From Puia sp. (GTDB lineage Bacteria > Bacteroidota > Bacteroidia > Chitinophagales > Chitinophagaceae), in NCBI GenBank assembly GCA_031292515.1, contig JARLGZ010000134.1:1-62313 (forward strand): a stretch of 62,313 nucleotides of DNA. Direction: 5' to 3'. Position numbers and translations under genes: made by a program. This document shows, in pieces, positions 6,493 through 14,426 of this stretch. The notes beneath the pieces are model-generated. The model saw only the letters and a list, made by a program, of their open reading frames with translations. It was not told the DNA's origin and did no database searches. Numbering within the stretch: the stretch's first letter is position 1; each line of letters begins with the position of its first letter.

Positions 6493-8292
6493 TTATAATC
6501 GTGGGGTGACGGGTTTAAAGGGAGCTTCAAATGGATTGGCTCCCTGCACTTTCACCTTTCTGCGATACACTTTTTCGCCGCAGGAAACATAGAGGATATT
6601 AAAACCCGGGCCGGCGAAGCAGCAATTGGAGACTTGTCCGGAGGGGACGGGTATAATGGCGTTCACGCGCCCTGCCTGATCGAGCACCTGGATACCCATC
6701 GAAGTGCAAACCCAAATCCGGCCGTCCCGGTCGCAACGAATGCCGTCGGGCCAGGCATTATCTGAGTTGTCGGGCACGTGCAGCCATCCGTATCGCTGTT
6801 TGTTGGCGAGAGTACCATCGGGGAGGACCGTATAGATCCAGACCCAATGCGAATTGGATTCCGCGACGTAGAGTTGTGTCTGATCGGGCGTAAAGGCGAG
6901 ACCATTGTCGAATTTCAAGCCGACGTCCACCACCTTTCTTTCTCCGTTTGGCCGGATCAGGACCAGTTCGCCGGGATTGTCGAGCCCGTGAGGAACGGTC
7001 ACGTATACGTTCCCATTCTTTGAGACGACGAGATCATTGCCGTCAATCGTATCCGCAATGACGGTCTCTTTTCCGTTTGTCTCGTAACGGAGGATCTGCC
7101 GGGTCCCTCCGGCTACCACATATCTTGTTCCACCCGGACCGAAACAGGTGCCGCTCGCCCTTTTCGCGTCGATGGGCAGCGTCGACAATTTGCCATCCAA
7201 TCCTACCCTATAAGTCTTTGACGTCGGGATGTCCTGGTAAAATGCCTCCCCGGCTGCGTTTGCCGCGGTGCCTTCCGTAAAGCGGTATCCTTCTCCAACC
7301 AATTCCCACCCTTCGCCGGGGATCAGGATATCATTCAGGAATTGGTTGCCTGTATTGCCTGTTTTTACGGGTTGCGGCCAGCCCTTCCACAACCATCGCA
7401 TGGCCTCGGGGAAGACGGCTTCTCCCTGTTTCCCATTATGACCTCCTTCCCCCCAGGAATTCCGTACTTCATAACCGGAAAACCGAAGGGCTCTCTCCAT
7501 CGTTTCATTTGCCTTCCACCAATCTCCACCATAAATATTCAGGTCGTTCGAGCCGTCCTGAAGAAATATGCGGATAGGCCTGGGTTCGTACTTACGGATC
7601 AGTGTCGGGTAACGCTCTCCGCCACGCAATCCCACATAAGTGCCGATAGCGCTGAATACCCTTGAGAACTCCGCCGGCATTTCCCAGGCAGCCGTGAAAG
7701 CGCAGATTGCCCCGCTGCTCGCGCCACCGATAGCCCGGTCGTTACCGCTACGGGATAAACGGATAGCCCTTCCATCGCTTGCCGTACGCTTCTCCACATC
7801 GGGCAACAGTTCATTCAGGAGGAACCGGGCATAGTTATTTCCCAGTCCGTCATATTCGAGGCTGCGATTAAACCGGTCGAGCGCGTTGTCGCCGTCCGCA
7901 GCCGGAACCCGGCCGGGGGTGATAAAAACGCCAATGGTGACCGGCATCTCTTTACTGTTGATGAGATTATCGAACACCGTAGGCGCCTTCCATTGGATCC
8001 CATCCTGGTTCACATAAAGACAGGCAGGTGTTTCGGGACGGTATTGCGCCGGGATATAGATCCAATAGTCTCTCACCGTTCCCGGGAAAATCTTCGAATC
8101 CCGGAATGTGAATTTGAGGACTTCTCCTTTGGGTACCCCTGCCTGCTCGACGGATGCCGGGTCCAGGGGGTAGTTTTCGGCAGGCGCCTGGGCATCAGCA
8201 TTATACTGAAAAAGGGAAGACAGCAGCATGAGCGTGAATACCGGGACGAGGGAATGCGCCGGAAGGACCGGCAGCGGGAAAATTTTTCTCAT
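6493..8292 (-). CDS. Secreted esterase fused to an SMP-30/gluconolactonase-like propeller
   Basis: 599 aa with an N-terminal signal peptide (about 1-35). Residues 55-310 form an esterase D/feruloyl-esterase-like alpha/beta hydrolase: the nucleophile elbow GASSG (190-194, Ser192), a likely acidic residue near DGSND (246-250) and His285 in GGHNG. Residues about 320-590 form a six-bladed SMP-30/gluconolactonase-like beta-propeller (for example TPDQTQLYVAESNSHWVWIY, DGIRCDRDGRIWV). Both halves usually occur as separate proteins. The fusion suggests sequential removal of an ester and opening of a sugar lactone, or one domain acting as a binding module. A periplasmic or extracellular location is expected. 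Confidence 0.85.
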   Translation of the reverse strand: MRKIFPLPVLPAHSLVPVFTLMLLSSLFQYNADAQAPAENYPLDPASVEQAGVPKGEVLKFTFRDSKIFPGTVRDYWIYIPAQYRPETPACLYVNQDGIQWKAPTVFDNLINSKEMPVTIGVFITPGRVPAADGDNALDRFNRSLEYDGLGNNYARFLLNELLPDVEKRTASDGRAIRLSRSGNDRAIGGASSGAICAFTAAWEMPAEFSRVFSAIGTYVGLRGGERYPTLIRKYEPRPIRIFLQDGSNDLNIYGGDWWKANETMERALRFSGYEVRNSWGEGGHNGKQGEAVFPEAMRWLWKGWPQPVKTGNTGNQFLNDILIPGEGWELVGEGYRFTEGTAANAAGEAFYQDIPTSKTYRVGLDGKLSTLPIDAKRASGTCFGPGGTRYVVAGGTRQILRYETNGKETVIADTIDGNDLVVSKNGNVYVTVPHGLDNPGELVLIRPNGERKVVDVGLKFDNGLAFTPDQTQLYVAESNSHWVWIYTVLPDGTLANKQRYGWLHVPDNSDNAWPDGIRCDRDGRIWVCTSMGIQVLDQAGRVNAIIPVPSGQVSNCCFAGPGFNILYVSCGEKVYRRKVKVQGANPFEAPFKPVTPRL

Positions 8293-8523
8293 GGTCGCAA
8301 TGGTTTGTTTTTAATCGGGACTTTACCATGTTAAATGTATCACCTGATCGCTGTATTTCAAAATACAATTGAGCCGGCGGACACCGGGCAGCGGGGAAAT
8401 GCGGAGGCATGGCGACAAGCGGGCATGCGGCACGGAGGCCTGGCGGAAATAAAGAGGAGGCCCGGAAAAACAATCCGCGCCTCCTCAATCAGTAGTCGGG
8501 CTATATAATTTCGGCAGCAGGCC
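8293..8523 (-). terminator. Gap with a probable terminator after the truncated haemoglobin gene
   Basis: GAGGAGGC (8454-8461) pairs with GCCTCCTC (8479-8486) around an A-rich loop with an inner CCG/CGG pair. It lies about 40 bp downstream of the haemoglobin stop on the minus strand and has no strong U-tract. The rest of the gap shows two GGAGGCnTGGCG copies and no gene. Confidence 0.4.
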
Positions 8524-9093
8524 TTACATCTGAACCACCGCGCTTCGCAAAGATTCCACGATAGCGGCAACGCTTAACAGGGCCTGGTTGGAAGTAGTGA
8601 CGCCATTTTTCCCCGCGCCCGTCACCAGGTCGGCTTCAAAAGCATCCATATCGGAATTCGTCGCCTTACCGTTCATCCTGGGATTGGTGGCAGGGTTGTG
8701 AGCATTCGCCATGGACAGGCCTCCGTAAGTATAGTCTTTGGCGCCGGTCCCTACCGCGACAAAATCTGTAAGGTTTTTGCTTAGTTCCTCAAAACCGGTG
8801 AGGTTGTTCATTCCCACTTCCGTCAACAAAACCGTGAAATGGCCGTTGATCCGGCTATCCCCTGCAATCACAAAAATGGTGCTGTCGATTATGGAACGGA
8901 TCAGGAGACGCCCTGCCTCAATCTTGGTTCCGGAGGCAGCGGTGGGATCCTGCACCATGGCAGTCCCTCCCAACGAATCATACAAAGTGGGTTTGGGTGC
9001 GGGAGTGGAACTGGAGCTTTTGCTGCAAGATGCCATAAACGTTCCGACTGCTAAAATGCTGAAGACAATTGATAAGAAAGTTATTTTTTTCAT
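8524..9093 (-). CDS. Lipoprotein truncated haemoglobin (group 1-like)
   Basis: 189 aa. The signal peptide ends in a lipobox with Cys23 (FMASC), followed by a Ser/Pro linker. Residues 36-187 follow the order of a group 1 truncated globin: TLYDSLGG at the start, GDSRINGHF in the middle, then YTYGGLSMANAH with His132 as the candidate proximal haem ligand, and a C-terminal helix ending ESLRSAVVQ. Insertions around 48-60 and 133-148 make it longer than the usual ~120-residue domain. Cytoplasmic globins of this family bind O2 or NO; export to the envelope is unusual. It follows the HMA-like gene by 47 bp and is probably co-transcribed. Confidence 0.7.
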   Translation of the reverse strand: MKKITFLSIVFSILAVGTFMASCSKSSSSTPAPKPTLYDSLGGTAMVQDPTAASGTKIEAGRLLIRSIIDSTIFVIAGDSRINGHFTVLLTEVGMNNLTGFEELSKNLTDFVAVGTGAKDYTYGGLSMANAHNPATNPRMNGKATNSDMDAFEADLVTGAGKNGVTTSNQALLSVAAIVESLRSAVVQM

Positions 9094-9140
9094 GATTCCT
9101 TTTTTGCGTTGTTAACAATGTTTGGGTTAATTAATACTAT

Positions 9141-9575
9141 TTAGAAAATTTTTTTGAGATAAGAGGAAGCCTTGTAAACAAAGGAAGTGCTCGCCACGGG
9201 ACAACTGCCTTTGAGATCGGCTTCGCTCGGGACGAACCGTTCCGCCTTATAGGGGAAGCAGGATTTAAAATCGCTTACAATCTTGTTCGCGGTCGTTTTG
9301 ACGGGGAAAAAAGTGAAGATCACGATGTCCGTCCGGGGGTTCACGAGTACATGATCGACCCCCTTTTGCTGATAGAGCCAGGCGGTGATCTTATTTGCAT
9401 CCGCTGCATCGATATCCTGTTTAATGTCGATCCGGGCCATCGCTCTCGTATAGGCATCCGGGGCCTTTGGCCTGGTGACGATATAGATATGGACCGCCAG
9501 GACAAGGATGAGCAAAGCAAGCACGGAACCTGTAATCAACAGGCCTTTTTTTAGCGTCGATTTCATAAAATTCAA
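9141..9575 (-). CDS. Membrane-anchored HMA-like domain protein
   Basis: 144 aa. An N-terminal membrane anchor (about 9-33) is followed by a domain with a ferredoxin-like pattern: NKITAWLYQQKGVDHVLVNP, a strand DIVIFTFFPV, then a helix NKIVSDFKS. This resembles a heavy-metal-associated fold without the N-terminal metal-binding CxxC. Cys near 111 and Cys near 125 could form a disulfide. It is directly upstream of the lipoprotein globin on the same strand, so the two probably work together in the envelope. An alternative start is the Met at codon 4. Function is inferred and uncertain. Confidence 0.6.
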   Translation of the reverse strand: MNFMKSTLKKGLLITGSVLALLILVLAVHIYIVTRPKAPDAYTRAMARIDIKQDIDAADANKITAWLYQQKGVDHVLVNPRTDIVIFTFFPVKTTANKIVSDFKSCFPYKAERFVPSEADLKGSCPVASTSFVYKASSYLKKIF

Positions 9576-10141
9576 TTTTTAGAATGTAACAGTGATTGAC
9601 GAATTTGTCATTTGATTAAAGTGTGATTACCAAGTATATTCTTTTGCATTCTTCTTTGCATTCTTCGGTGAGGGATTTTTATAAGCCTTCCTGATTGAGA
9701 TACGACAATCCTATGACAATAGATTTTTCGATGATAAAAAAATGGTTTGTTAAGCCGTCTCATCCATATAAAGGATAAATGTTAAACAAAATATCTGTCA
9801 TGCATATACGCATAATATCGCCTCTGCGGTGCAGCGCCTCAAATACGATATCTGTAAAATGTAAAACAAATAAGAATGTCCCGGAAAGCTCACTTGCAAT
9901 AGGAGACAAGGACGCTTCATCCAAAAAGATATCCGGCGTCCAAAAAATATATTTGGGAGGGGGGGGCGATAGTGCCGGCAGCACTACCGATGGCAGGGGT
10001 ACCCTCCTATATACGGAGCGGGGTTCCTTACAGATTTCGAACCTCGGTTTTTGATTTTTTTTGTTTGTTTAAAAGTTTAAGCATATTTTAGAATCCTGAA
10101 TTATTTATTATTTTTCATTCATCCTCTTTAACTGATTTGAC
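9576..10141. other. Divergent intergenic region between the HMA-like gene and the GH116 gene
   Basis: 566 bp with no convincing gene. A plus-strand 91-codon frame at 9779-10054 is mostly low-complexity. On the minus strand, TATACTTG (about 9633-9640) is a 7 of 8 match to the Bacteroidota -7 box and may drive the HMA-like/globin pair. CATTCTTCTTTG-like copies occur at 9647-9670. A run of eight G lies near 9958-9966. The stretch nearest GH116 is T-rich. Confidence 0.4.
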
Positions 10142-13100
10142 ATGAGATTGCCCTGCCTGTTCCTCCTTTTCGCCATTACGTCGGTCGTCAAAGCGCAGCC
10201 GACAGATCCTACCCACGGAATCCCCGTAAACAAAGGACTTACCGCCGCCTGGAAAAGCTCCCTCTGGGAAAACGGGCGGAAGGTGTACCGCGGCAAAGAG
10301 CTGAGGACGATCGGCATGCCCTGCGGAGGCATAGCCGCCGGGCAGTTGTATGTAAGGGGTGATGGCACGCTGGCAAACTGGTGGATTGCCAACAACGCCT
10401 ACAATACCGGCTATGGCATCGACTGGCTGATGAATTTCAAAACGGCAGTCGGCCCCTGGAAGGTATGCTACCAGACCTTCGAACCTCTCAGCTATATCGA
10501 TCAGGGCTTCCGGGTCTCGATCCGGCAACGTGGGCGGACCCTTACCCGGACACTCAGCAAGGCGGATTTCGATGATATCTCTTTTATCGGAGAATACCCG
10601 GTTGCCACCATCAACTATTCCTCCTCCTCCCATCCCCTACCCCTGCAGATAAAATCCACCGTATTTTCCCCGTTCATCCCCATGAACGCCAGGGAATCCG
10701 CCACCCCGGGCACGATCCTCCGGTATACGCTAAAAAATACCTCGGCGGAAAAAATGGAGGTGAATCTGACCGGCTGGCTGCAAAATCTCGTCTGCATCGA
10801 CCTCCGTGAACAGTTGTTGGGTAAGCTGCACAATAGGGTCATGCAGTCTGACGGCATGAGTTCCGTGTATATGGACCTTGTAAAGGACGACCATCCTGTG
10901 ATCACACCGCGGATAAAGGAAGTCTTTGAGAATTTTGAATCCGGGCATTACGGACTATGGAAGGCGGAAGGAACTGCCTTCGGCCAGGGACCTGTCCGTA
11001 GCGAGGACGCTATCAAGGATGAAGTGACGGGGCAGCAGGGTAATTTTCTCGTCAATTCAAAACTCACCGTCGATGGTGACAGCGGAACGGGGAAACTGGT
11101 GTCTCCTGGCTTTACGGTCACCCGGGAATATATCAATTTCAAACTGGGCGGCGGTTCCTACCCCGACCGCACCTGTATCAACCTCGTCATCGACGGCAAG
11201 CCCGTCAAAACCGCTACCGGTGTCAGTGACGATCACCTGGATGACGTGAGCTGGGACGTGCGCAACCTCAAAGGCCAGACGGCTCACTTCGAGATCATAG
11301 ACCAGGAGACGGGTAGCTGGGGACATATCAGCGTCGACGATATCGAATTCAGCAACCTGCCTGCCCGTGAGAAATTCTTTCCCGGCAAACATCCCTATTT
11401 TGGAAATGTCTCCCTCAGCGTACTCGACAAAAACGGGTTTGCCGATGCCGATTATGGCGGAACCGGGCATACCGCAGAGGCGTGGAAATCCGGCGGACAG
11501 AAGCTGACGGGCGCCGTGGGCACGACGCTGGAACTGGATCCGGGGGAAACACGACAGATCGACTTCCTGCTGACCTGGTATTTCCCCAACAGACCCCTGC
11601 AATATGGCGACGGAGGCAACTGGGACTCACCCATCCCGACGACGGGGCCGGCCATCGGAAATATGTATGCCAACTGGTTCGACAATTCGCTCGATGTAGC
11701 CTCCTGGCTGCATCAAAATATCGATCGCCTCAGCCGGGAGACATTCGCATTTCACCGCGCCTATTATGAGAATAGTACGCTCCCCTACTGGCTGTCTCAA
11801 CGCCTGATGATGCCCGTGTCGAATCTTGCCACGGAGACCTGCCAATGGTGGGCGACCGATAAGTTTTGGGCCTGGGAGGGTGTCGGCTCCTGTGTAGGTA
11901 CCTGTACGCATGTCTGGAATTATGAACAGGCCCTGGCCCATTTATTCCCCCAACTCGAAAGGAATATCCGGGAGAAGACGGATTTCGGGACTTCTTTTGG
12001 TGAAGACGGGGGCATTCAGTCGCGTAACGGTTGGGGAGGCATCCTGATAGACGGTCATGCAGGGGCCATCCTGAAGGCCTACCGGGAACACCTGCTCTCA
12101 AAAGATGGTCTCTTCCTCTCGAGAAACTGGGATAAGATCAGGAAGGCCACGGAATACATTATAAAAGAAGACGGCAATAACGACGGGCTTATAGAAAAAG
12201 AGCAATCGAATACCTACGATATCGCGTTTTACGGAGGGAATACTTATGTCGGCGGCCTCTACCTGGCGTCGCTCAGAGCGGCGGCCCAAATGGCAAGGTG
12301 TATGAAAGATACCGCGTTTGCAGCCCATTGTGACAGTATCGCCGTAAGTGGAGGAAAGCTCTCTTCGGCGAAACTCTGGAACGGGGAATATTTTGTCCAG
12401 GACGTGGATCTCGCCAGGCATCCTCTCTCCCAGTATGCGGGCGGCTGTCTCAGCGACCAGCTATTCGGGCAGACCTGGGCGGATCTCTATGGACTGGGGT
12501 ACCTCTATCCGGGCCAGCAGGTGAAGACCGCACTCGGCTCGGTCTGGAAATACAACTGGGCACCCGATGTGGCCGCCCAGACAAAGCTCCACAAACCGGA
12601 ACGGGTCTACGCCGACCCCGGAGAAGCGGGTCTGCTCGTCTGCACCTGGCCACACAGCAGGCATATGGGTGATTCCGGTGTCCGCTACCGCGACGAAGTC
12701 TGGACGGGCATCGAATACCAGGTGGCAACCGGACTGATCTATGAAGGGATGACCGAAGAAGGCCTGTCGATGATAAAAGGACTCCATGAGCGCTATAGCC
12801 CGGAAAAACACAATCCCTGGAACGAGATCGAATGCGGCGACCACTATGCACGGGCCATGGCCTCCTGGGGCGTGTTGCTGGCGCTGGAGGATTTCAGTTT
12901 CGACGGACCGGCAAAATCGCTTCGATTCGCCCCGAGAGTGCAGCCGGCCCATTTCAGGAGCTTTTTTACGGGAGCCGAAGGATGGGGTAATATCGGGCAG
13001 GAGAGAACCGCTCAAAAACAAACCAATACCATATCGCTGGCTTACGGCAGGCTTCGGCTGTCCTCTCTGGAAGTCGAAGTGACGGGGTCGCCGAAAGAGA

Positions 13101-13228
13101 TCAGGCTGGTAAAAGGAAACCAGCTTCTCGCCTTCACAAAAGAGGTAAACGGCAACCGGCTCCGGCTCCATTTTGAGGAGACATCGATGGACGCCGGGGA
13201 ATCTTTACAACTATCCGTCTCCCTGTGA
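10142..13228 (+). CDS. GH116 family glycoside hydrolase with an inserted sandwich domain
   Basis: 1028 aa with a signal peptide (MRLPCLFLLFAITSVVKAQ). The N-terminal beta domain starts with the GH116 signature IGMPCGGIAAGQLYVRGDGT. The catalytic (alpha/alpha)6 domain runs from about 540 to 1000. By comparison with human GBA2, Glu579 (WAWEG) is the likely nucleophile and Asp693 (NTYDIAF) the acid/base. Residues about 258-407 are an extra domain (NFKLGGGSYPDRTCINLVID and GSWGHISVDDIEF) of the kind attached to some GH32 and planctomycete proteins; it splits the N-terminal domain. The family hydrolyses beta-glucosides, glucosylceramides or GlcNAc-glycosides; the substrate here is unknown. The stop overlaps the start of the LacI-type regulator. 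Confidence 0.85.
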   Translation: MRLPCLFLLFAITSVVKAQPTDPTHGIPVNKGLTAAWKSSLWENGRKVYRGKELRTIGMPCGGIAAGQLYVRGDGTLANWWIANNAYNTGYGIDWLMNFKTAVGPWKVCYQTFEPLSYIDQGFRVSIRQRGRTLTRTLSKADFDDISFIGEYPVATINYSSSSHPLPLQIKSTVFSPFIPMNARESATPGTILRYTLKNTSAEKMEVNLTGWLQNLVCIDLREQLLGKLHNRVMQSDGMSSVYMDLVKDDHPVITPRIKEVFENFESGHYGLWKAEGTAFGQGPVRSEDAIKDEVTGQQGNFLVNSKLTVDGDSGTGKLVSPGFTVTREYINFKLGGGSYPDRTCINLVIDGKPVKTATGVSDDHLDDVSWDVRNLKGQTAHFEIIDQETGSWGHISVDDIEFSNLPAREKFFPGKHPYFGNVSLSVLDKNGFADADYGGTGHTAEAWKSGGQKLTGAVGTTLELDPGETRQIDFLLTWYFPNRPLQYGDGGNWDSPIPTTGPAIGNMYANWFDNSLDVASWLHQNIDRLSRETFAFHRAYYENSTLPYWLSQRLMMPVSNLATETCQWWATDKFWAWEGVGSCVGTCTHVWNYEQALAHLFPQLERNIREKTDFGTSFGEDGGIQSRNGWGGILIDGHAGAILKAYREHLLSKDGLFLSRNWDKIRKATEYIIKEDGNNDGLIEKEQSNTYDIAFYGGNTYVGGLYLASLRAAAQMARCMKDTAFAAHCDSIAVSGGKLSSAKLWNGEYFVQDVDLARHPLSQYAGGCLSDQLFGQTWADLYGLGYLYPGQQVKTALGSVWKYNWAPDVAAQTKLHKPERVYADPGEAGLLVCTWPHSRHMGDSGVRYRDEVWTGIEYQVATGLIYEGMTEEGLSMIKGLHERYSPEKHNPWNEIECGDHYARAMASWGVLLALEDFSFDGPAKSLRFAPRVQPAHFRSFFTGAEGWGNIGQERTAQKQTNTISLAYGRLRLSSLEVEVTGSPKEIRLVKGNQLLAFTKEVNGNRLRLHFEETSMDAGESLQLSVSL

Positions 13229-14358
13229 AAAAAGGAACTACGATAAAAAAAAATACGATAAAAGAAGCCGGGAAAAAGGGGGCTTCAAAAAAGCCCCCCG
13301 TCAAAATACCTGCTCCCGCTAAATCCGTGAAGAAACCCTCGATGAGGGACATCGCCGCAAAACTGGGTGTCTCGACCGCCCTCGTCTCTTATGTCCTCAA
13401 TGGCAAAGAGAAGGAGGCCCGGGTAGGCCGCGAAATGGCATCCAGGATACGGCAGCAGGCGGAACAGATGAATTATAAACCGAACCTGATCGCGAGGTCT
13501 TTGCAAAGCGGGAAGACCTTCACGCTGGGTCTGATCGTCGCCGATATTGCCAACCCCTTTTTCTCGGCGATCGCCCGGGTCATCGAAGATGAAGCCAAAC
13601 GATACAACTATACCGTATTGTTTGGAAGCTGCGATGAAAAGCAGGAGAAATCGGGGGATCTGATCAATATCCTGTCCAACCGGCAGGTCGACGGATTCAT
13701 CATCGCTGCCGCAGAACACACCGAGAGCCAGCTGGAAAAGCTAAGTGCGCAGAATATCCCCTTCGTGCTGATCGACCGCTATTTTAACTCGTTGGATGTT
13801 CATTCGGTCCGCATTGACAATTACCGCGCCGCATTCGAGGCGGTTGGGCATCTCATCCATCATGGATACAAACGGATCGCGATGGCGGTATACGACACCG
13901 GTCTGCAACACATGATGGATAGGAAAAGAGGATGGCTCGATGCGCTGAAAAAAAACAATTTGAAAAAAGACCCCGCCTTATTGGGGGCCATCGGTTTCGA
14001 CAGCACCGAAAAAGACATGGAGAAATTTATCGACCGGATCCGGCAACCGGGGCTTGCCGCAGACGCCATCCTGTTCGGAAATAATATGCTGGCCCTCAGC
14101 GGGCTTAGAGAGATCAGCCGGCGGGGGATACGTGTGCCGGAACAACTGGGCGTCATCACCTTTGACGGGAATCCGGCCTTCGACTTTTTCCATGCCCCCC
14201 TCTCCTACCTGCACCAACCCCCGGAAGACATCGGAGAAGCCGCCGTATCGTTGCTGCTGCAAACGATCGCCAACCCGAAAAAGAAAAAAGAGACCGTCTT
14301 TGTAAAGGCGCCGTTAGTGGAGAGAGAGTCGACGCGGGGAGTAGTGAGTGGTGAGTAG
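13225..14358 (+). CDS. LacI family transcriptional regulator with a Lys-rich N-terminal extension
   Basis: 377 aa from a GTG start that overlaps the GH116 stop (GTGA). The helix-turn-helix spans about 39-60 (SMRDIAAKLGVSTALVSYVL), followed by the hinge and a periplasmic-binding-protein-like effector domain (about 95-370) starting TLGLIVADIANPFFSAI. About 38 residues precede the HTH and are Lys/Pro/Ala-rich (GKKGASKKPPVKIPAPAKS), unusual for LacI proteins. The ATG at residue 40 lies inside the first helix and is too late for a complete HTH, which favours the GTG. Coupling to GH116 suggests it controls that gene or a sugar regulon. The C-terminal tail VVSGE is encoded by one arm of an inverted repeat. 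Confidence 0.9.
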   Translation: MKKGTTIKKNTIKEAGKKGASKKPPVKIPAPAKSVKKPSMRDIAAKLGVSTALVSYVLNGKEKEARVGREMASRIRQQAEQMNYKPNLIARSLQSGKTFTLGLIVADIANPFFSAIARVIEDEAKRYNYTVLFGSCDEKQEKSGDLINILSNRQVDGFIIAAAEHTESQLEKLSAQNIPFVLIDRYFNSLDVHSVRIDNYRAAFEAVGHLIHHGYKRIAMAVYDTGLQHMMDRKRGWLDALKKNNLKKDPALLGAIGFDSTEKDMEKFIDRIRQPGLAADAILFGNNMLALSGLREISRRGIRVPEQLGVITFDGNPAFDFFHAPLSYLHQPPEDIGEAAVSLLLQTIANPKKKKETVFVKAPLVERESTRGVVSGE

Positions 14359-14426
14359 TGAGTGGCGTTATTACGGTTGGAGACGTAGATATATCTGTCC
14401 AGTACTCACCACTCACCACTCACTAC
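14341..14426. terminator. Long inverted repeat between convergent genes, encoding both C-terminal tails
   Basis: Arm 1 (14341-14364) and arm 2 (14403-14426) are complementary at 22 of 24 positions, with a 38-nt loop. Each arm consists of GTAGTGAGTGGTGAGT-like tandem pieces. Arm 1 holds the last codons and stop of the LacI gene; arm 2, read on the minus strand, holds the last codons of the histidine kinase. The two proteins therefore end in VVSGE and VVSGEW. It is probably a bidirectional terminator or 3'-end stabiliser. No U-tract is present, so its exact role is open. Confidence 0.65.

Noticed and set aside
9779-10054. 91-codon plus-strand ORF with a GGGG run, resembling a peptide precursor
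   Set aside because: No processing genes nearby, poor codon use and no recognisable leader; probably spacer sequence.
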